Assembly: GCA_008508345.1 (NCBI GenBank)
Contig: QNGE01000129.1
Location: 73,920 to 137,919, forward strand
Direction of reading: 5' to 3'
DNA length: 64,000 bases
Source: Paragonimus westermani
Lineage: Eukaryota > Platyhelminthes > Trematoda > Plagiorchiida > Troglotrematidae
Within the stretch, counting starts at the first letter, position 1, and each line of letters starts with the position of its first letter. Of the stretch, positions 38,683-48,733 are shown piece after piece. Below the pieces are notes generated by a model. It was given only the letters and a program-made list of their open reading frames with translations, was not told the DNA's origin and did not search any database. The position numbers and the translations under genes are program-made.

Positions 38683-39456
38683 TCAGCGTCCTGGGGCTGT
38701 GACGTCGGTTCTGACGACTGTTCGGCTTTGGTGGGGCGTCCCTTCCCTTTCAAGCCGAGTGCGTCCAGTAACAGATCGAGTTGTGTGGTTGGTCCAACTG
38801 GGTCGCACCGTGCATCTCCGCGATAATCGGCGAATCTGGTTCGCGTGCCGCACACATGTGGCTTCGCCGACTTTCACCTCATAGAGGACTAAATCTTTCC
38901 GCTGCACGATTACTCCTCTTTTCCGGTTCATCGGTCCATGGAGCATGCGTGTAAGGACTGGCTCGTCGAGAGTGAGGAATCGTGCGCGAGCTCCGTGTCT
39001 TTGATTGTACTGCCCTCCCACTTCTGCATTGCGTCCTTCCCTCCTGTTAGAATGCGAGATCGTGATATCAAAGACAGTTCTCAGTTTTCTATTCAACATG
39101 CGTTCTGCCGGAGACTTGCCTTCTGGAACGTTTGGATTTGAGATTGTTCGATAATTGGTTAAGAATGTCTGTACAACTTGACCTGGGGGACCTACTTCTC
39201 TGGCCTTCAGCAATGCTTGCTTCAAGGTGTCGACAAACATCAGCTTGTCCGTTCGACTGATGATGCATGTGCTGGAGGTCTAGCCGTTGTCAGTAGCTTT
39301 TGAAGGCGGTGGAGGCGAACAGAGAACCGTTGTGTGTGACCAGAAGGGTGTGACTGAAGGGTTCCGATAGCTTCTATATAGTGATGTCCGTATTCGGCTG
39401 TCGTGAGTTACGAAATTCCAGCCAATTTATGTAGGCGTCGACGATGACCAGATATG
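38683..39456 (-). pseudogene. Gypsy integrase
   Basis: The core starts near 39456 with YLVIVDAYINW (first catalytic Asp). The second catalytic block reads VTHNGSLF near 39330, where SDNG is expected, so the Asp is His. After a frame change, 39240-38683 encodes NYRTISNPNVPEGKSPAER, then GVIVQRKDLVLYEV and RHANQIRRL, the C-terminal part. It would insert element DNA into the genome; this copy is inactive. Confidence 0.82.
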
Positions 39457-39762
39457 TTTGTTCATTAAGGGATCCGGTCTTTAGACTGCTAGCAAGGTGT
39501 GCAGTTCACATTTCACGAGGTTTTTCTCATCCTACAAAACGATGTGCATTTTTGACAGTGCTTCTCAATTTGTTTGACCATTCGTGGCCAGTAGGAAAAA
39601 CTGTGTGTCAAAAACTTCATTCGGTTGATCTCTGGGTGTCCACTGTAGAATTGCTTGAGTACCTACCGTTGGAGGGCCTCCGGAACTGCCACTCTGCCGG
39701 CGAACATGACGCAACCGTCCACCATCGTAAGGGCCTCTCGAAGATGGAATTATTCCCGTAAG
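39457..39762 (-). pseudogene. Gypsy RNase H / connection region, decayed
   Basis: Lies between RT and integrase. No clear RNase H motif could be read. The plus-strand open frames here (39444-39761) are antisense shadows. Confidence 0.4.
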
Positions 39763-40024
39763 TCACCACTGAGGTCTGCGTGTGGCCAAGTCGTGCGGAT
39801 GAACGTCATTACTTGCCTCAGAATTGGATCCAGTTTGGTCGTCTCCTTCATCATCTCTGCCTTCACTGGAAGTGCTCGAACAGCATCGCTGAGAATGAGT
39901 AAGAGTTTGGTCCAGCTCATGCTCCAGATCCTCTGCATTGTGGCCCATTAGCATGATGTCGTCTAGGTGGGCAGCCGCACCGAGAATACCTGTGAGCATC
40001 ACATCCATCACTGTTGAAGTAGCT
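39763..40024 (-). pseudogene. Gypsy reverse transcriptase, catalytic part
   Basis: Reads MDVMLTGILGAAAHLDDIML then AEDLEHELDQTL. The catalytic box is HLDD instead of the usual YLDD; both aspartates remain. The segment that should connect it to the RT start is missing and replaced by the insertion to its right. Confidence 0.82.
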
Positions 40025-41092
40025 GCTTGCGTGAGTGTTTGATGATTGTTATGTGTTAATAGAATGTTGGTGCCACGTTCCCTGCTCTATTTATTCCCTT
40101 CTCATTGATTCGTCTCCTTACGTTGGAATTCTCAATACCGATTACGAGCCTTTCTTACGATCTGACACTACCGCTCAAGTTACGCGCGTGACAAATCATT
40201 TCTCCTATGAATGCGGATCTTGATGTATTACTAAATCTTGATACTGTTTACTTGTAAAACTTGTTTCCGCGTGGTTTGTTCTTCCTTACTTCCCTTCGCC
40301 GGACCTTTGTTTATATATACCCTGGTTTCATTTTCGCCTGACCGCTTCGCCATTGCGTGACTGTTGCATTCGGTCATATTTACGTGAACTGTTAATCTCG
40401 GGACTTGTGTGCTTGGTGGATTCAATATTGAGGTTTGTTGTGGTCTTCAACTATTTGGTTTTTGAACATTAGCACCTTGTTAATAAGAAAATCGCCAATA
40501 CGGCCGTCTTCCTTTTTGGATCCGAATTGGTTGCTCGACGGGCTCAGAATTTTTGGACGTTCGTTACTTTCTGACGCGATTATCGTGGATCCAGCATATA
40601 GATAGACGTTGCGAGAAGACTGAGCGTTGCTCGAACAACCACTGGTCGTCCGGCATTGACAGTGTTCCATAAATCCGCGTTGGTGGTGACCAAATCTACC
40701 TGCCAACTGGGTAAAAGCTGTCATGCGTTCTAAATTGGCCGAGCTAGTCGAAGTTGTCACGCATGATGTGCTATTAATCTGCCAAAGCTTCTCCGAGGAC
40801 AACCGTGTCACTGAGCTTGCCTGCTGCGCCTTCCTGTGTCGAGAACTAACTTGTTGCCTGTATCCAACACTTGAGCGGTGATCCCCAGGTGGCCCATATT
40901 GATGACGATATCAAAACTTATTTCAATGTTTCCGATGTTCCCGCTTCAGTTCATTCCTTGTATGTGCCGATTCTTTCTAAGGATTCTCATCATTTTTGCA
41001 GGGACGTGTCTGGGATTGTGAAGCCATCTGCTGTATCATACAATTGTGGCATGCATGGGGCCCCTAGAGTTAAGCAGGGACCATGCCCATGG
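40025..41092. mobile_element. Unclassified insertion inside gypsy RT, with dispersed-repeat copy
   Basis: About 1.07 kb unrelated to RT separates VPTAI (right) from MDVML (left), replacing roughly 100 RT codons. Positions 40231-40640 are homologous, in opposite orientation, to 51395-51810; the clearest shared block is 40480-40560 with 51470-51545. A degraded third copy is at 47280-47345. The right part (40889-41092) has an exon-like structure. No transposon domain was recognised in it. Confidence 0.6.
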
Positions 41093-41262
41093 ATAGCTGT
41101 AGGGACGGTGGCAGTTCCACCGGAGAAGACGGATTCAATCACTCCAGCTTGCTGAAAACGTTCCAGTTTATGCTTGATGGGTGCCAGCGCAGCGTAGGGT
41201 ACCGGACGCTTGAGTCGAAATACCGGCTTCGCTCCAGGACGGAGAGATAAAACTGCTCTCAT
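41093..41262 (-). pseudogene. Gypsy reverse transcriptase, N-terminal part
   Basis: Encodes KPVFRLKRPVPYAALAPI then LERFQQAGVIESVFSGG, the conserved start of gypsy reverse transcriptase, and stops matching after VPTAI at the insertion junction. Confidence 0.83.
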
Positions 41263-41674
41263 TTTGGTGCATCAGTCGAGTTCTTCTGCGAACACATCCG
41301 AGTGTCTCTGTTGGATAGCGTTTGTGAATCGAGAGTTGACTTATGAAGACATTTTGGGCTTCTGCTGAGCTCGAGTCCGGTTACAGATTTGGAGTAAAGG
41401 TCTGTCAAACAGGTGCAGTTTGTCGATCCAATCCAATCCAAGGAGGTTAAGGCCAGCATTGCGGGTCACGTAGCAGGTACCCTTGAATGACGATTCGTTA
41501 AGTACCGCTGTGCACTGGACTTCGCCAGTGGTGGGCAATCGACCGCCGGTAGAGCTTCAAGCAAGCTGGGTTGTCGGGTACAGTGTAGGTTTACCAATCA
41601 GGTGCCACGTTTTTTCAGAGGTTAATGCAATGTCGGGTGCTGTATCGAGCTGCAGTCTGACCGACTTGCCATAG
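41263..41674 (-). pseudogene. Gypsy protease
   Basis: At about 41665-41640 the frame reads SVRLQLDTAPDI, the retropepsin active-site region with its catalytic Asp. After a frame change at 41538 it reads TCYVTRNAGLNLLGLDWIDK, the usual protease end. The protease would cut the polyprotein. Frame breaks show it is dead. Confidence 0.8.
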
Positions 41675-41761
41675 ATGGAAACAGATACTTACTTTTCGCG
41701 AGTTTCGTGGTCGTCATGTCTTGTTGCGAGGACGACCTGAGCTATCGGGAAGCAGGGCCCG

Positions 41762-42711
41762 TACGGCTCGCGGGAGTTCTGATTGAGTCAGCGCTGACGC
41801 TTCTTATAACAGCAGCAGTCCTCCTTTTGGCCTTGATGGGAGCAGTGGGTGCATGAGTGCTGTTTGAATGGACAATATCGGACATAATGCCATCCACCAC
41901 ATTGCCAACACGGTGTGGGAGGTTTCCTTTGGTTGTCGCGTTCTGACTTTGGTGTAACCTTGCATAGGACATTTGAAGACACCGTGTGGACCTTTGAGTG
42001 AATCCTGTGTTCAATCATGGCAGTGTCATGCTTCAGGTTCACCAGGCGTTGGCATTCGGCAGTGATATCCTGTAGGGTGATGTCGGGACATTGTTCTATC
42101 TTTGCCGTGTTCTGATATCTGCTTCACTTGATGATTGGAGTCCACATGCAAAACTAGACATCTGAATTGATCTCCAGTCATTTTGCGAGGCTTGAACCGT
42201 TCGCACTCCCGATTGACTGCTCCAGCGTACGTCACCCAGTCATCATCTTCTGACTTCATGAGTGTCAGCCACTGCTAGCGTATGTTAAACAGGGATGACT
42301 TGTAGCCAAGGACTTGTGATAGCGTCTGGGTGGTTTCGTCAAAGCTCAAATCCCCTGGGTTCTTTTCGGCAAGATAAAGTTGGTGTACCATTCATGTTCC
42401 GAGGTACCCAGTTTACTGAGCAGCAGCCTCACCTCCCGAGCATCGTCAGCGTCTGACAGTTCCACCTTGAAAACGTCCTCATATTTTTGAAACCAAGGCT
42501 CGAACGTAGCGTCGATTACAAGATCAAAATGGAACTCACTGACAGAGTTGAGTAGAGATTTTGCTGCAGGTTTGAAGGATTCGTTTGATCCCACCGTTGG
42601 GTGCTGGAAACTCAGTTTCTGTGTCAGAGTTTCAATCAGTTTTAGCTGCGCCTGTTCAAATCGTTTCCGTTAATGTTGAGGACAGTTTGCATCTGCTCGA
42701 ACGTCAGACAT
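41762..42711 (-). pseudogene. Gypsy gag with zinc knuckles
   Basis: A Met at 42711 starts MSDVRADANC, then a stop follows. 42594-42346 encodes a capsid-like part (ATFEPWFQKYEDVF, VRLLLSKLG). 42259-42026 continues it. 42042-41788 carries zinc knuckles: CWQCGGWHYVRYC (CX2CX3HX4C) and a second, CTHCSHQGQKEDC, in which Gln replaces the His. Gag would package element RNA. Frames are shifted at least twice. Confidence 0.8.
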
Positions 42712-42734
42712 CGTGAGTTCTTACGTCGCCAAAT

Positions 42735-43132
42735 GTTGTAACCCTTGACTCACTACGCTGGTTCGTCCACGGTAGAATAAGACGATTGGTGGGAAATCGG
42801 AGTCTTCTCCTCAATATAATTAACACTGGTCCGTAGATTACTCGGCGGTCCCCGTTTATTGCGCCCACGATAAACCAAAAGACGGGTGCAACTTTGTTCT
42901 GCTCCAAAATCGTTACGACAAGGAAAAAATTGCATGGATTTTATAGGGTGCATGGTGACCTGCCAGCATTCACGAACCGGAAAACAGTAGGACAGACATC
43001 CGAGGAAAGTAGTTAAGGTCACCAAGCCACAGATGAGCGTGGCGAAATAAGGGCCATACATGTAAAAAACTAGTGGAGGTCACCTCTCGAATGTTCGCGA
43101 AATTTCCGCTTATTATGGTTGGATAGGATTGT
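42735..43132 (-). repeat. Gypsy 5' LTR (right copy)
   Basis: Begins gttgtaacccttgactcac and is nearly identical to 38116-38513. Just inside (42712-42734, minus strand) lies tttggcgacgt, a candidate primer-binding region, then the gag start. Confidence 0.88.
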
Positions 43133-44590
43133 CTTCTCGAGAAAGGAGGCGGTTTTGGAGGGAAAGAATCTGTTCCCCTGACAGAATTTACTGCTTTCTT
43201 GGGGGAATGTTTGCAGGGAGTTTCTCAAATTTCTTTCGCTTTGATCTTCCCCAACGAAATGTGTGGACAGAAAGAATTGTCGATTGACCTCCAGGCAACA
43301 TGAAACGAGAAATATAATGTCCTCTCTCAGGAAACTGTGACCATTCCGTTCTCAAGCTTCAATAATGAGTCAAGGAAAGCCAGTTTTGAATATTTCAGCT
43401 CCACAATGTCTTAAGATGACAGCTGACAGAATTCGGGATGACGTGTCGGCGGTGCAATGGGTACTGATGTCATTGAAGTATTTGATACTCACAATCCGTT
43501 TCGGGCGAACAACTCACTTTCAGGCTGAAGATAGTCTGGTTTCAATTATCCGTAAAACATATGAGCCAATGTGCAGAACAGAACTAGCTCGGAAGATCAT
43601 GTCCAACCGAAAGTTGGTCTATGTCTACGTGCAGCCAAACTTTGTTCACCCTGAGCACGTTGACACTCTCACATTTGGGGTAAAATCTTGGTTGACAGTC
43701 GAAAAAAAGCAAACCGCTTGGGACAGTATTTTGCCAACGTATATCAGTAAGGCATCCCGAAATGTGCAAAATAAAGACCGCAGTATTGAAAAAGACTACG
43801 CATAACTTCATGATATCATCCTCTGCGGTACAGGCCATTCTATAACCATTGAACTTTTCCAAGTCTTTTTTGCCAGAAGGTATCCACAGCACCCTGTTTT
43901 TCGCCTTTGGCAGAGGCTTGGCTTGCTCACTAGTTGAGTTGACCAACGTCTCACTCTGCCGATGGAGGATTGCCGAGGGTTGAAAGCTAGCCACTGTGAT
44001 GATCATCCACTTAGGATGCGCAAAGAGAGAAGTCACAAATCACTGACGTATATGCCTAACCTGCGTCCCATTGAAATTGTGTGACAGGGTCATCAGGGAT
44101 CGCTCAGCTATTCGTCGGTGCCAATGGGTCATTTTCTTGCGTACGGTATTTAGTCTGTATGTCCTTGCAAGCCTGCACGTGAAAGATTCGGATTTCTGTG
44201 TGCGTGCAGGCTTACATACCTTGTTACCACGGGTTGGCTAGTAGTGGGGTGGCCTTGAGGTGGAGTGGTTGAAACGTGATAGGTTGCCTAAATATGGTTG
44301 CATGGAATGGTTTGAACTTAGTTGGAGACACACCACTCCATCAGCGACATCTGTGAGTTTAGTTTATCAGGAAATCGGAGTCGTTTCTCCTCCATTTCCT
44401 TAGTTTCTACCTGTCTTTATCATTTCCACCGCCGTGGGGGTGTTCCTACACCGTTTCTTTCCACACAATTGCACTTTCGGAACCGATCCCGCATAAAGAT
44501 GCACAGTGAACGTCCTGGCCTGCAATCTGACGCTTCTGTGTTTATAGAGCGCTTTATGTGTCAAGAAAATCTTTCCTGGTAGCACAGCTG
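43133..44590. other. Intergenic with an unrecognised 146-codon frame
   Basis: A frame at 43365-43805 (plus) contains YVYVQPNFVHPEHVDTLTFG. I considered a hAT-type transposase remnant because of a weak acidic-patch resemblance but could not support it. The antisense frame at 43584-44036 is equally unrecognised. A hairpin at 44157-44219 is listed separately. Confidence 0.35.
44157..44219. ncRNA. miRNA-like hairpin (inverted repeat)
   Basis: The arms gtatgt + aagcctgcacg and cgtgcaggctt + acatac pair perfectly. On the 5' side six bases (ccttgc) bulge between the two stem parts. Inside, gaaa and tttc can add four pairs around an 8-base loop. Total span is 63 bp. It could be a microRNA precursor, a foldback repeat end or chance; there is no evidence of transcription. 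Confidence 0.35.
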
Positions 44591-44880
44591 ATATTTTATA
44601 AGGTCTATGTGATGTCACACTCGGGACATTCTATGCAGGCTTGGAGCGCAAATGTTGCAAGTGACACGAAAGCGTTGGAGAAAGTTCAAGGGTGTTTCAC
44701 AAGGCAGTTGAATGGAATGCGGTGTAACGCAAAGAGAGACGTCGAAAACCTCATTCACTTTTTCTGTGGAAAAGGAGGGTTAGTGGGGACCTGAGAGAAA
44801 TTTCCATGTTTCTGAAAGGGATCACCCGGTTTCCGGTAGACTCGCTGTCCAAGCTGCATAAAAGCCCATTTCTTTCATGG
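44591..44880 (+). mobile_element. CR1-like LINE scrap
   Basis: Frame 44618-44760 reads GHSMQAWSANVASDTKALEK then VQGCFTRQLNGM. This matches the HLEYCVQAW...D...LEKVQ...TR segment downstream of the RT core in CR1-like LINEs; compare the better copy at 59.8 kb. It breaks off after about 60 codons. Confidence 0.62.
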
Positions 44881-45310
44881 TCACATTCTAAAGTTAGAGC
44901 AGATGAGAGTTGCTGCGTTATTAAGAGTCACTTCTTTGACTATCTGATGACAATGTGATCAATTTCAATCAGAACCTTGGTGTGCGTTGGCCATTTCTCT
45001 TTATAGACCTATTCATTTGAATAAGATTTCTCTGAATCATTCATCCTACAGATTTTAGTCGTTGAAGCCCCCATCTTCATTGCTGCTATAATGATCTCCC
45101 TTCGCACCACGTTTATCTCCATCGAAGAGTTGGACCAAATGTAAACTTCCAAGTCCTACGGACAGAATTTATGCTTTCCTTCACCTCGGTAAAATAGCTG
45201 CCTGCACTTAGTGTTTGGCACTTGCCATGTATTTTATAAGCGGCCGGTGACCAGCCTTCCTATCTTTGTTGAGTCCCCTGTTGTTTACCCTTCTTACATT
45301 CGGAATATTC

Positions 45311-45344
45311 TAATAATAATAATATTAATAATAATAATAATAAT
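45311..45344. repeat. (TAA)n microsatellite
   Basis: About eleven TAA/AAT units with one interruption. Such tails often mark LINE or SINE 3' ends, but no element was recognised beside it. Confidence 0.9.
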
Positions 45345-46799
45345 GGTATATTTCTCGACGCATTTGTGAGAAACACTCAGGAGAGCGTGATCAACGCAGT
45401 GATTTTTAGCATATACATGATTGAACATCAAATTTGATAATTGTACAACGAGTTAGTTAAGTGAGCAGATCGACAAAACAGACAAAAACGGACATTATAT
45501 GGAGAGAAAATTCATGGTTCTGAGAAGATATTGCTTGGGGTCTGCACAATTTGATAAAATAATTGATTTGTTACACCAATTTGGACTCCACAAGGTAATC
45601 GCTGGCCGGATGCTCAAGGTCGTGCCAAAAGACGGTGGTCGGAGGATGAAAAGGGTGTATCCGCGAAAAATTTGCCCAGTATTTCATGTAGATAGTCCCG
45701 GCCAAAGTGCAGAAAATTTTTCATGATGTGGGCGAGGTGGGAACGGATATAATTTCGCGAGGAATGCATGGACCTCTCGACCGGACACCAATCTTCGCTC
45801 AAATTCCTAAGAATTTTGAGGAGCTCGCGATATGCACAACTACTGCGGAATTTTAAGAGTCCGAGCGGAGTGGGATGTTTTCTCGCACGGGATGTATCAG
45901 TGAAATCAAGAATGGAGAGAGGAATTATGCCAGAATCGGGATAACGTGAAACTAACTACGTGAACTATGACGAACAATGGAACGTGATATTCTTACATAA
46001 CCTCCTATGTGACGTCAATAGCATTGTGTTGATTAATGATATATATACCGCATGCGAACAGCTGCTATTGAATAACGCGGAAGGAGATCGATTATAAGCT
46101 ATTCCTAGTGTACGATTATTGCCGAATTTAGATGTCTATTATCTTTCTACAGGCGGTGTATAGAATGAGAATAATGTTTGACAACTCCGAGAGGTTTTCG
46201 GGTGGTCTATCGGGGGAGGAAAAGGAAGAGTTCCGGCTCGCGTTATTATGCAGTCATGAGACAAAAAGATTGATTTTTTTCGAACGATTTTAGGATGTCC
46301 AGTTTTTGTATGGTGGTTTACAACACAGACACAAGCTATCAACAAGTATGGGGTAGGAGTGTGCCAGGTTGTTCGGGTTGTTACTAACGAGCATGTATAT
46401 TGACACCTATACGTGTTGACTATAGACATGTTATCATGTTCGCTGGCAAGTCTGAAAGTACAAGGTCTATCCTGAAAGCGGTAGTTTTGCTCGGTTCGAG
46501 AGGTGCATGACTTAACATCACGCAAAATAGGAGGTTTTTCGTCAGATGTGGTTAGGACCGTTTTCAAAGATAATGTCCTCAGACAAGTAGAGCTTGAAAA
46601 TGGACATGACATTCGTCATTATTAAGAAAGTTTCGTTTGAATTGGTGTATATTCTTACTGGACCTAATTGTATACGAGAGTGTGTTCCAAATGTAGGAAT
46701 ATTTTACTAGGAAAAAAATTGAACGCAGTTTTTCCGAGATTTAAGAGCTGCCAAAGTGAAGTCCTTGTTTCTGAGGTTATACTTTGACTAGTGTTGTAA
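45345..46799. other. Intergenic, nothing recognised
   Basis: The longest frame is 46139-46612 (minus, 157 codons), rich in Ser, Thr and Cys, with no known domain. 45499-45726 (plus) is similarly unassigned. Confidence 0.4.
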
Positions 46800-47060
46800 G
46801 CTAGTCGCGAAGCTGACGGTGAATTTACTGCCATAGACCAGATTACACATGAGTGAAAGGTTAAGCTTTAGCCGCCGTAACCAGAGAGGATCGAGTGCAA
46901 GCGTCCGGCAGCGTTCTCTGTAGCTCAGATAAGATGGAGAACCCAATAAGCTTTTCGGGAATGCAGGTTGGAGGCTTTCCAGAGTTAGCCTATCAGACTT
47001 GCGCAGTTGGCCATATATGAACGTGCAGTACTCAAACTAGGGTCGTACGCATAGTTTATA
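46800..47060 (-). mobile_element. LINE C-terminal scrap, minus strand
   Basis: The minus-strand frame reads LRKSDRLTLESLQPAFPKSL, then SYRERCRTLALDPLWLRRLK and LNLSLMCNLVYG. This fits the C-terminal stretch (S.ERCR.L.L.SL..RRL..DL...YKI..G) of CR1/Jockey-type LINEs. It ends in stops. It points against the LINE piece starting at 47.56 kb, so the two are separate insertions. Confidence 0.62.
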
Positions 47061-47279
47061 AAGGTGCAACCGTGCAGCAGGTAGAAAAAATGAGTGTTCA
47101 ATGTGACCTATCGTCCGTCTTAGGCATTGATTTCGAGGCCCCGTCACAAATATTGTCACGATCGTTCCAAATAAGCGCACGATGAGTCGTTCCACCTACG
47201 AAGGTTGATCTCAGTGTACTGCTACAATTTCATATCATTTACTTGTCGAACCTTTTTCCTTTTCGTTTGTTGAAGGAAC

Positions 47280-47345
47280 TCGCCTTAACGGCCGCCTTTA
47301 TTTTTAAATACCAGTCGGTTGCTCGGAGGGTTCGGGGTTTCTAGA
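47280..47345 (-). repeat. Degraded third copy of the dispersed repeat
   Basis: The stretch ggccgcctttatttttaaa and cggttgctcggagggttcgg parallel 40500-40560 in the same orientation, and 51470-51545 in reverse. Similarity is patchy. Confidence 0.45.
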
Positions 47346-47559
47346 TGCCCGGTTTAATCTCAACAAGTATCGAGCTAATGAACTCAACAAGGTTTGGGGA
47401 CAAACCGTATAGTTCCATCAATGTTAGCAATTATAGCCCGGTCTAGGACAAACGGCAGCAACCAGCAGAAGAAAATTATGAAGCCATAGGTGTGCAAATA
47501 TTTGCATGATTGAGGAAAGTGACGCTGAGTTCGTGTCATTACCCTTGTGGCAGGTATGC

Positions 47560-48290
47560 ACAGCATTAAGCATACGTAACGCGCAAGCGAGAAAGCAGGA
47601 TTGCAAACGGGATAAGCAAAATGGCGAAAAGATCAATTTTCTGGCTGAGTGGGGACGAGCTAACTTGTTTCCACTCGAAGAGATCAAATGTGAGGTCCTG
47701 AACATCCGGCCTAACCACTCACTCATACGGGATTAATAATGGGCGCCTTCTCACAATTGAATCTGATAAGGATCCGGATACCACCATCACGAAGCTGATC
47801 CAACTGTGAGTCTGTGATCCGAAGAGCTAACTCCAGATTACGTCTACTCACAGGAGTCTCCAGGAACATACATCTACCCTTCTTCACAATCATATATGAG
47901 TCGTGAGTTTGTCCCGTGCATGTGGTGAGTATCCACCAGTGTGACTCTCTTAAAAACTATCTTAGGCCAGGATCTATACAACGTAGGGCATAGCTGATAG
48001 AATACTTAGCTCGAAGTATTCCCGCTCACATGCGAGCGACCGAGGAGGTCCACATCCTGATCTATCGTACTCTAAACGATCTCCTGCATCCTAACAACAG
48101 CTTGCCGCTGCGAACGCCCAACACTAGCCTCCGAGGTCGTTGACAAAAATCAGCATATCGACGGGGCACGGTGCTATATCGGTGTGTCTTTTTTCTTCAT
48201 AAGGGTGTGTTTCGGATGGAACGCCCTTCCGTAAAGCGCAATTAACACTCTAAGCGTGTCCCCATTCGAGAAGCAACTGTATACATATGT
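47560..48290 (+). mobile_element. CR1-like LINE remnant
   Basis: Frame 47600-47735 reads INFLAEWGRANLFPLEEIKC then EVLNI, the W...W.L.FN..KC.V post-catalytic segment of CR1-like RT. It is followed by INNGRLLTIESDKD. The far end at 48195-48280 reads RVCFGWNALP and SPFEKQLY, matching the RV.NAWNSLP...F K..L C-terminus. Many stops lie between. Confidence 0.6.
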
Positions 48291-48470
48291 GCTCAGGCCA
48301 TACGGGTTTCAGTCTGCCATGGGTAAGATTAACTAGACGTGTACAACTCACCTGAGAAACTTCCTTTCACTGGGTTGTCAGTGAGAGCTGGGTGGGCTGG
48401 TCCGCTGCCCACGATTGCGAAAATAAACTTGTATGTACGTCAGTATGCATATGAGCATGTACACATTTAC
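48291..48470. other. Spacer
   Basis: No feature recognised. Confidence 0.4.
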
Positions 48471-48733
48471 CTTTCTGTTATCTTGACGTGGTGGTCAGGC
48501 CGCTTTGACGCTTTGGTCCGGCGAACCATGCTATTTCGAACATCCTTCTTTGCAAATTCAACTGTGTCAGGTTGGCCAAAAAAGAGAATCCAGACAAAAG
48601 GTAGGTGCACCCATTGTAGATATCGCCAGCGTGTTGTGTTATGTTTCAGCTTGATGTTTGTTATCGCCTTACCTGCTTCTGTTTCCGCCACTTGTCTTAT
48701 ATGAGAGTGTTGACTGTATAGGCTTGTTACCAT
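48471..48733 (-). other. Exon-like frame ending PDHHVKITER at a splice donor
   Basis: An 88-codon minus-strand frame ends at AAAG followed by GTAAATGTG. Its last residues (RPDHHVKITER) parallel the minus-strand stretch at 4358-4477 (KPDHQVKVTEQ). The rest of the two frames is not clearly alike. It may be a dispersed repeat that carries a splice-donor-like end. Function unknown. Confidence 0.3.

Larger units (their letters stand above)
38116..43140 (-). mobile_element. Ty3/gypsy LTR retrotransposon, defective, with internal insertion
   Basis: Two direct repeats of about 400 bp flank minus-strand frames in the gypsy order: gag, protease, reverse transcriptase, integrase, reading from right to left. 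Gag begins just inside the right repeat. All domains are broken by stops or frameshifts. The reverse transcriptase is split: its start is at 41262-41092 and its catalytic box near 39960, with about 1.07 kb of unrelated DNA between them. Domain wording (VPYAAL, LGLDWIDKL, GAAxLDDIM, IRHANQ) is typical of gypsy elements found in flukes and other animals. Confidence 0.9.

Noticed and set aside
39444..39761. 105-codon plus-strand frame
   Set aside because: Antisense shadow of the gypsy integrase/RNase H region.
43365..43805. 146-codon frame considered as a hAT transposase remnant
   Set aside because: Only a weak resemblance to one acidic patch; no dimerisation domain or terminal inverted repeats seen.
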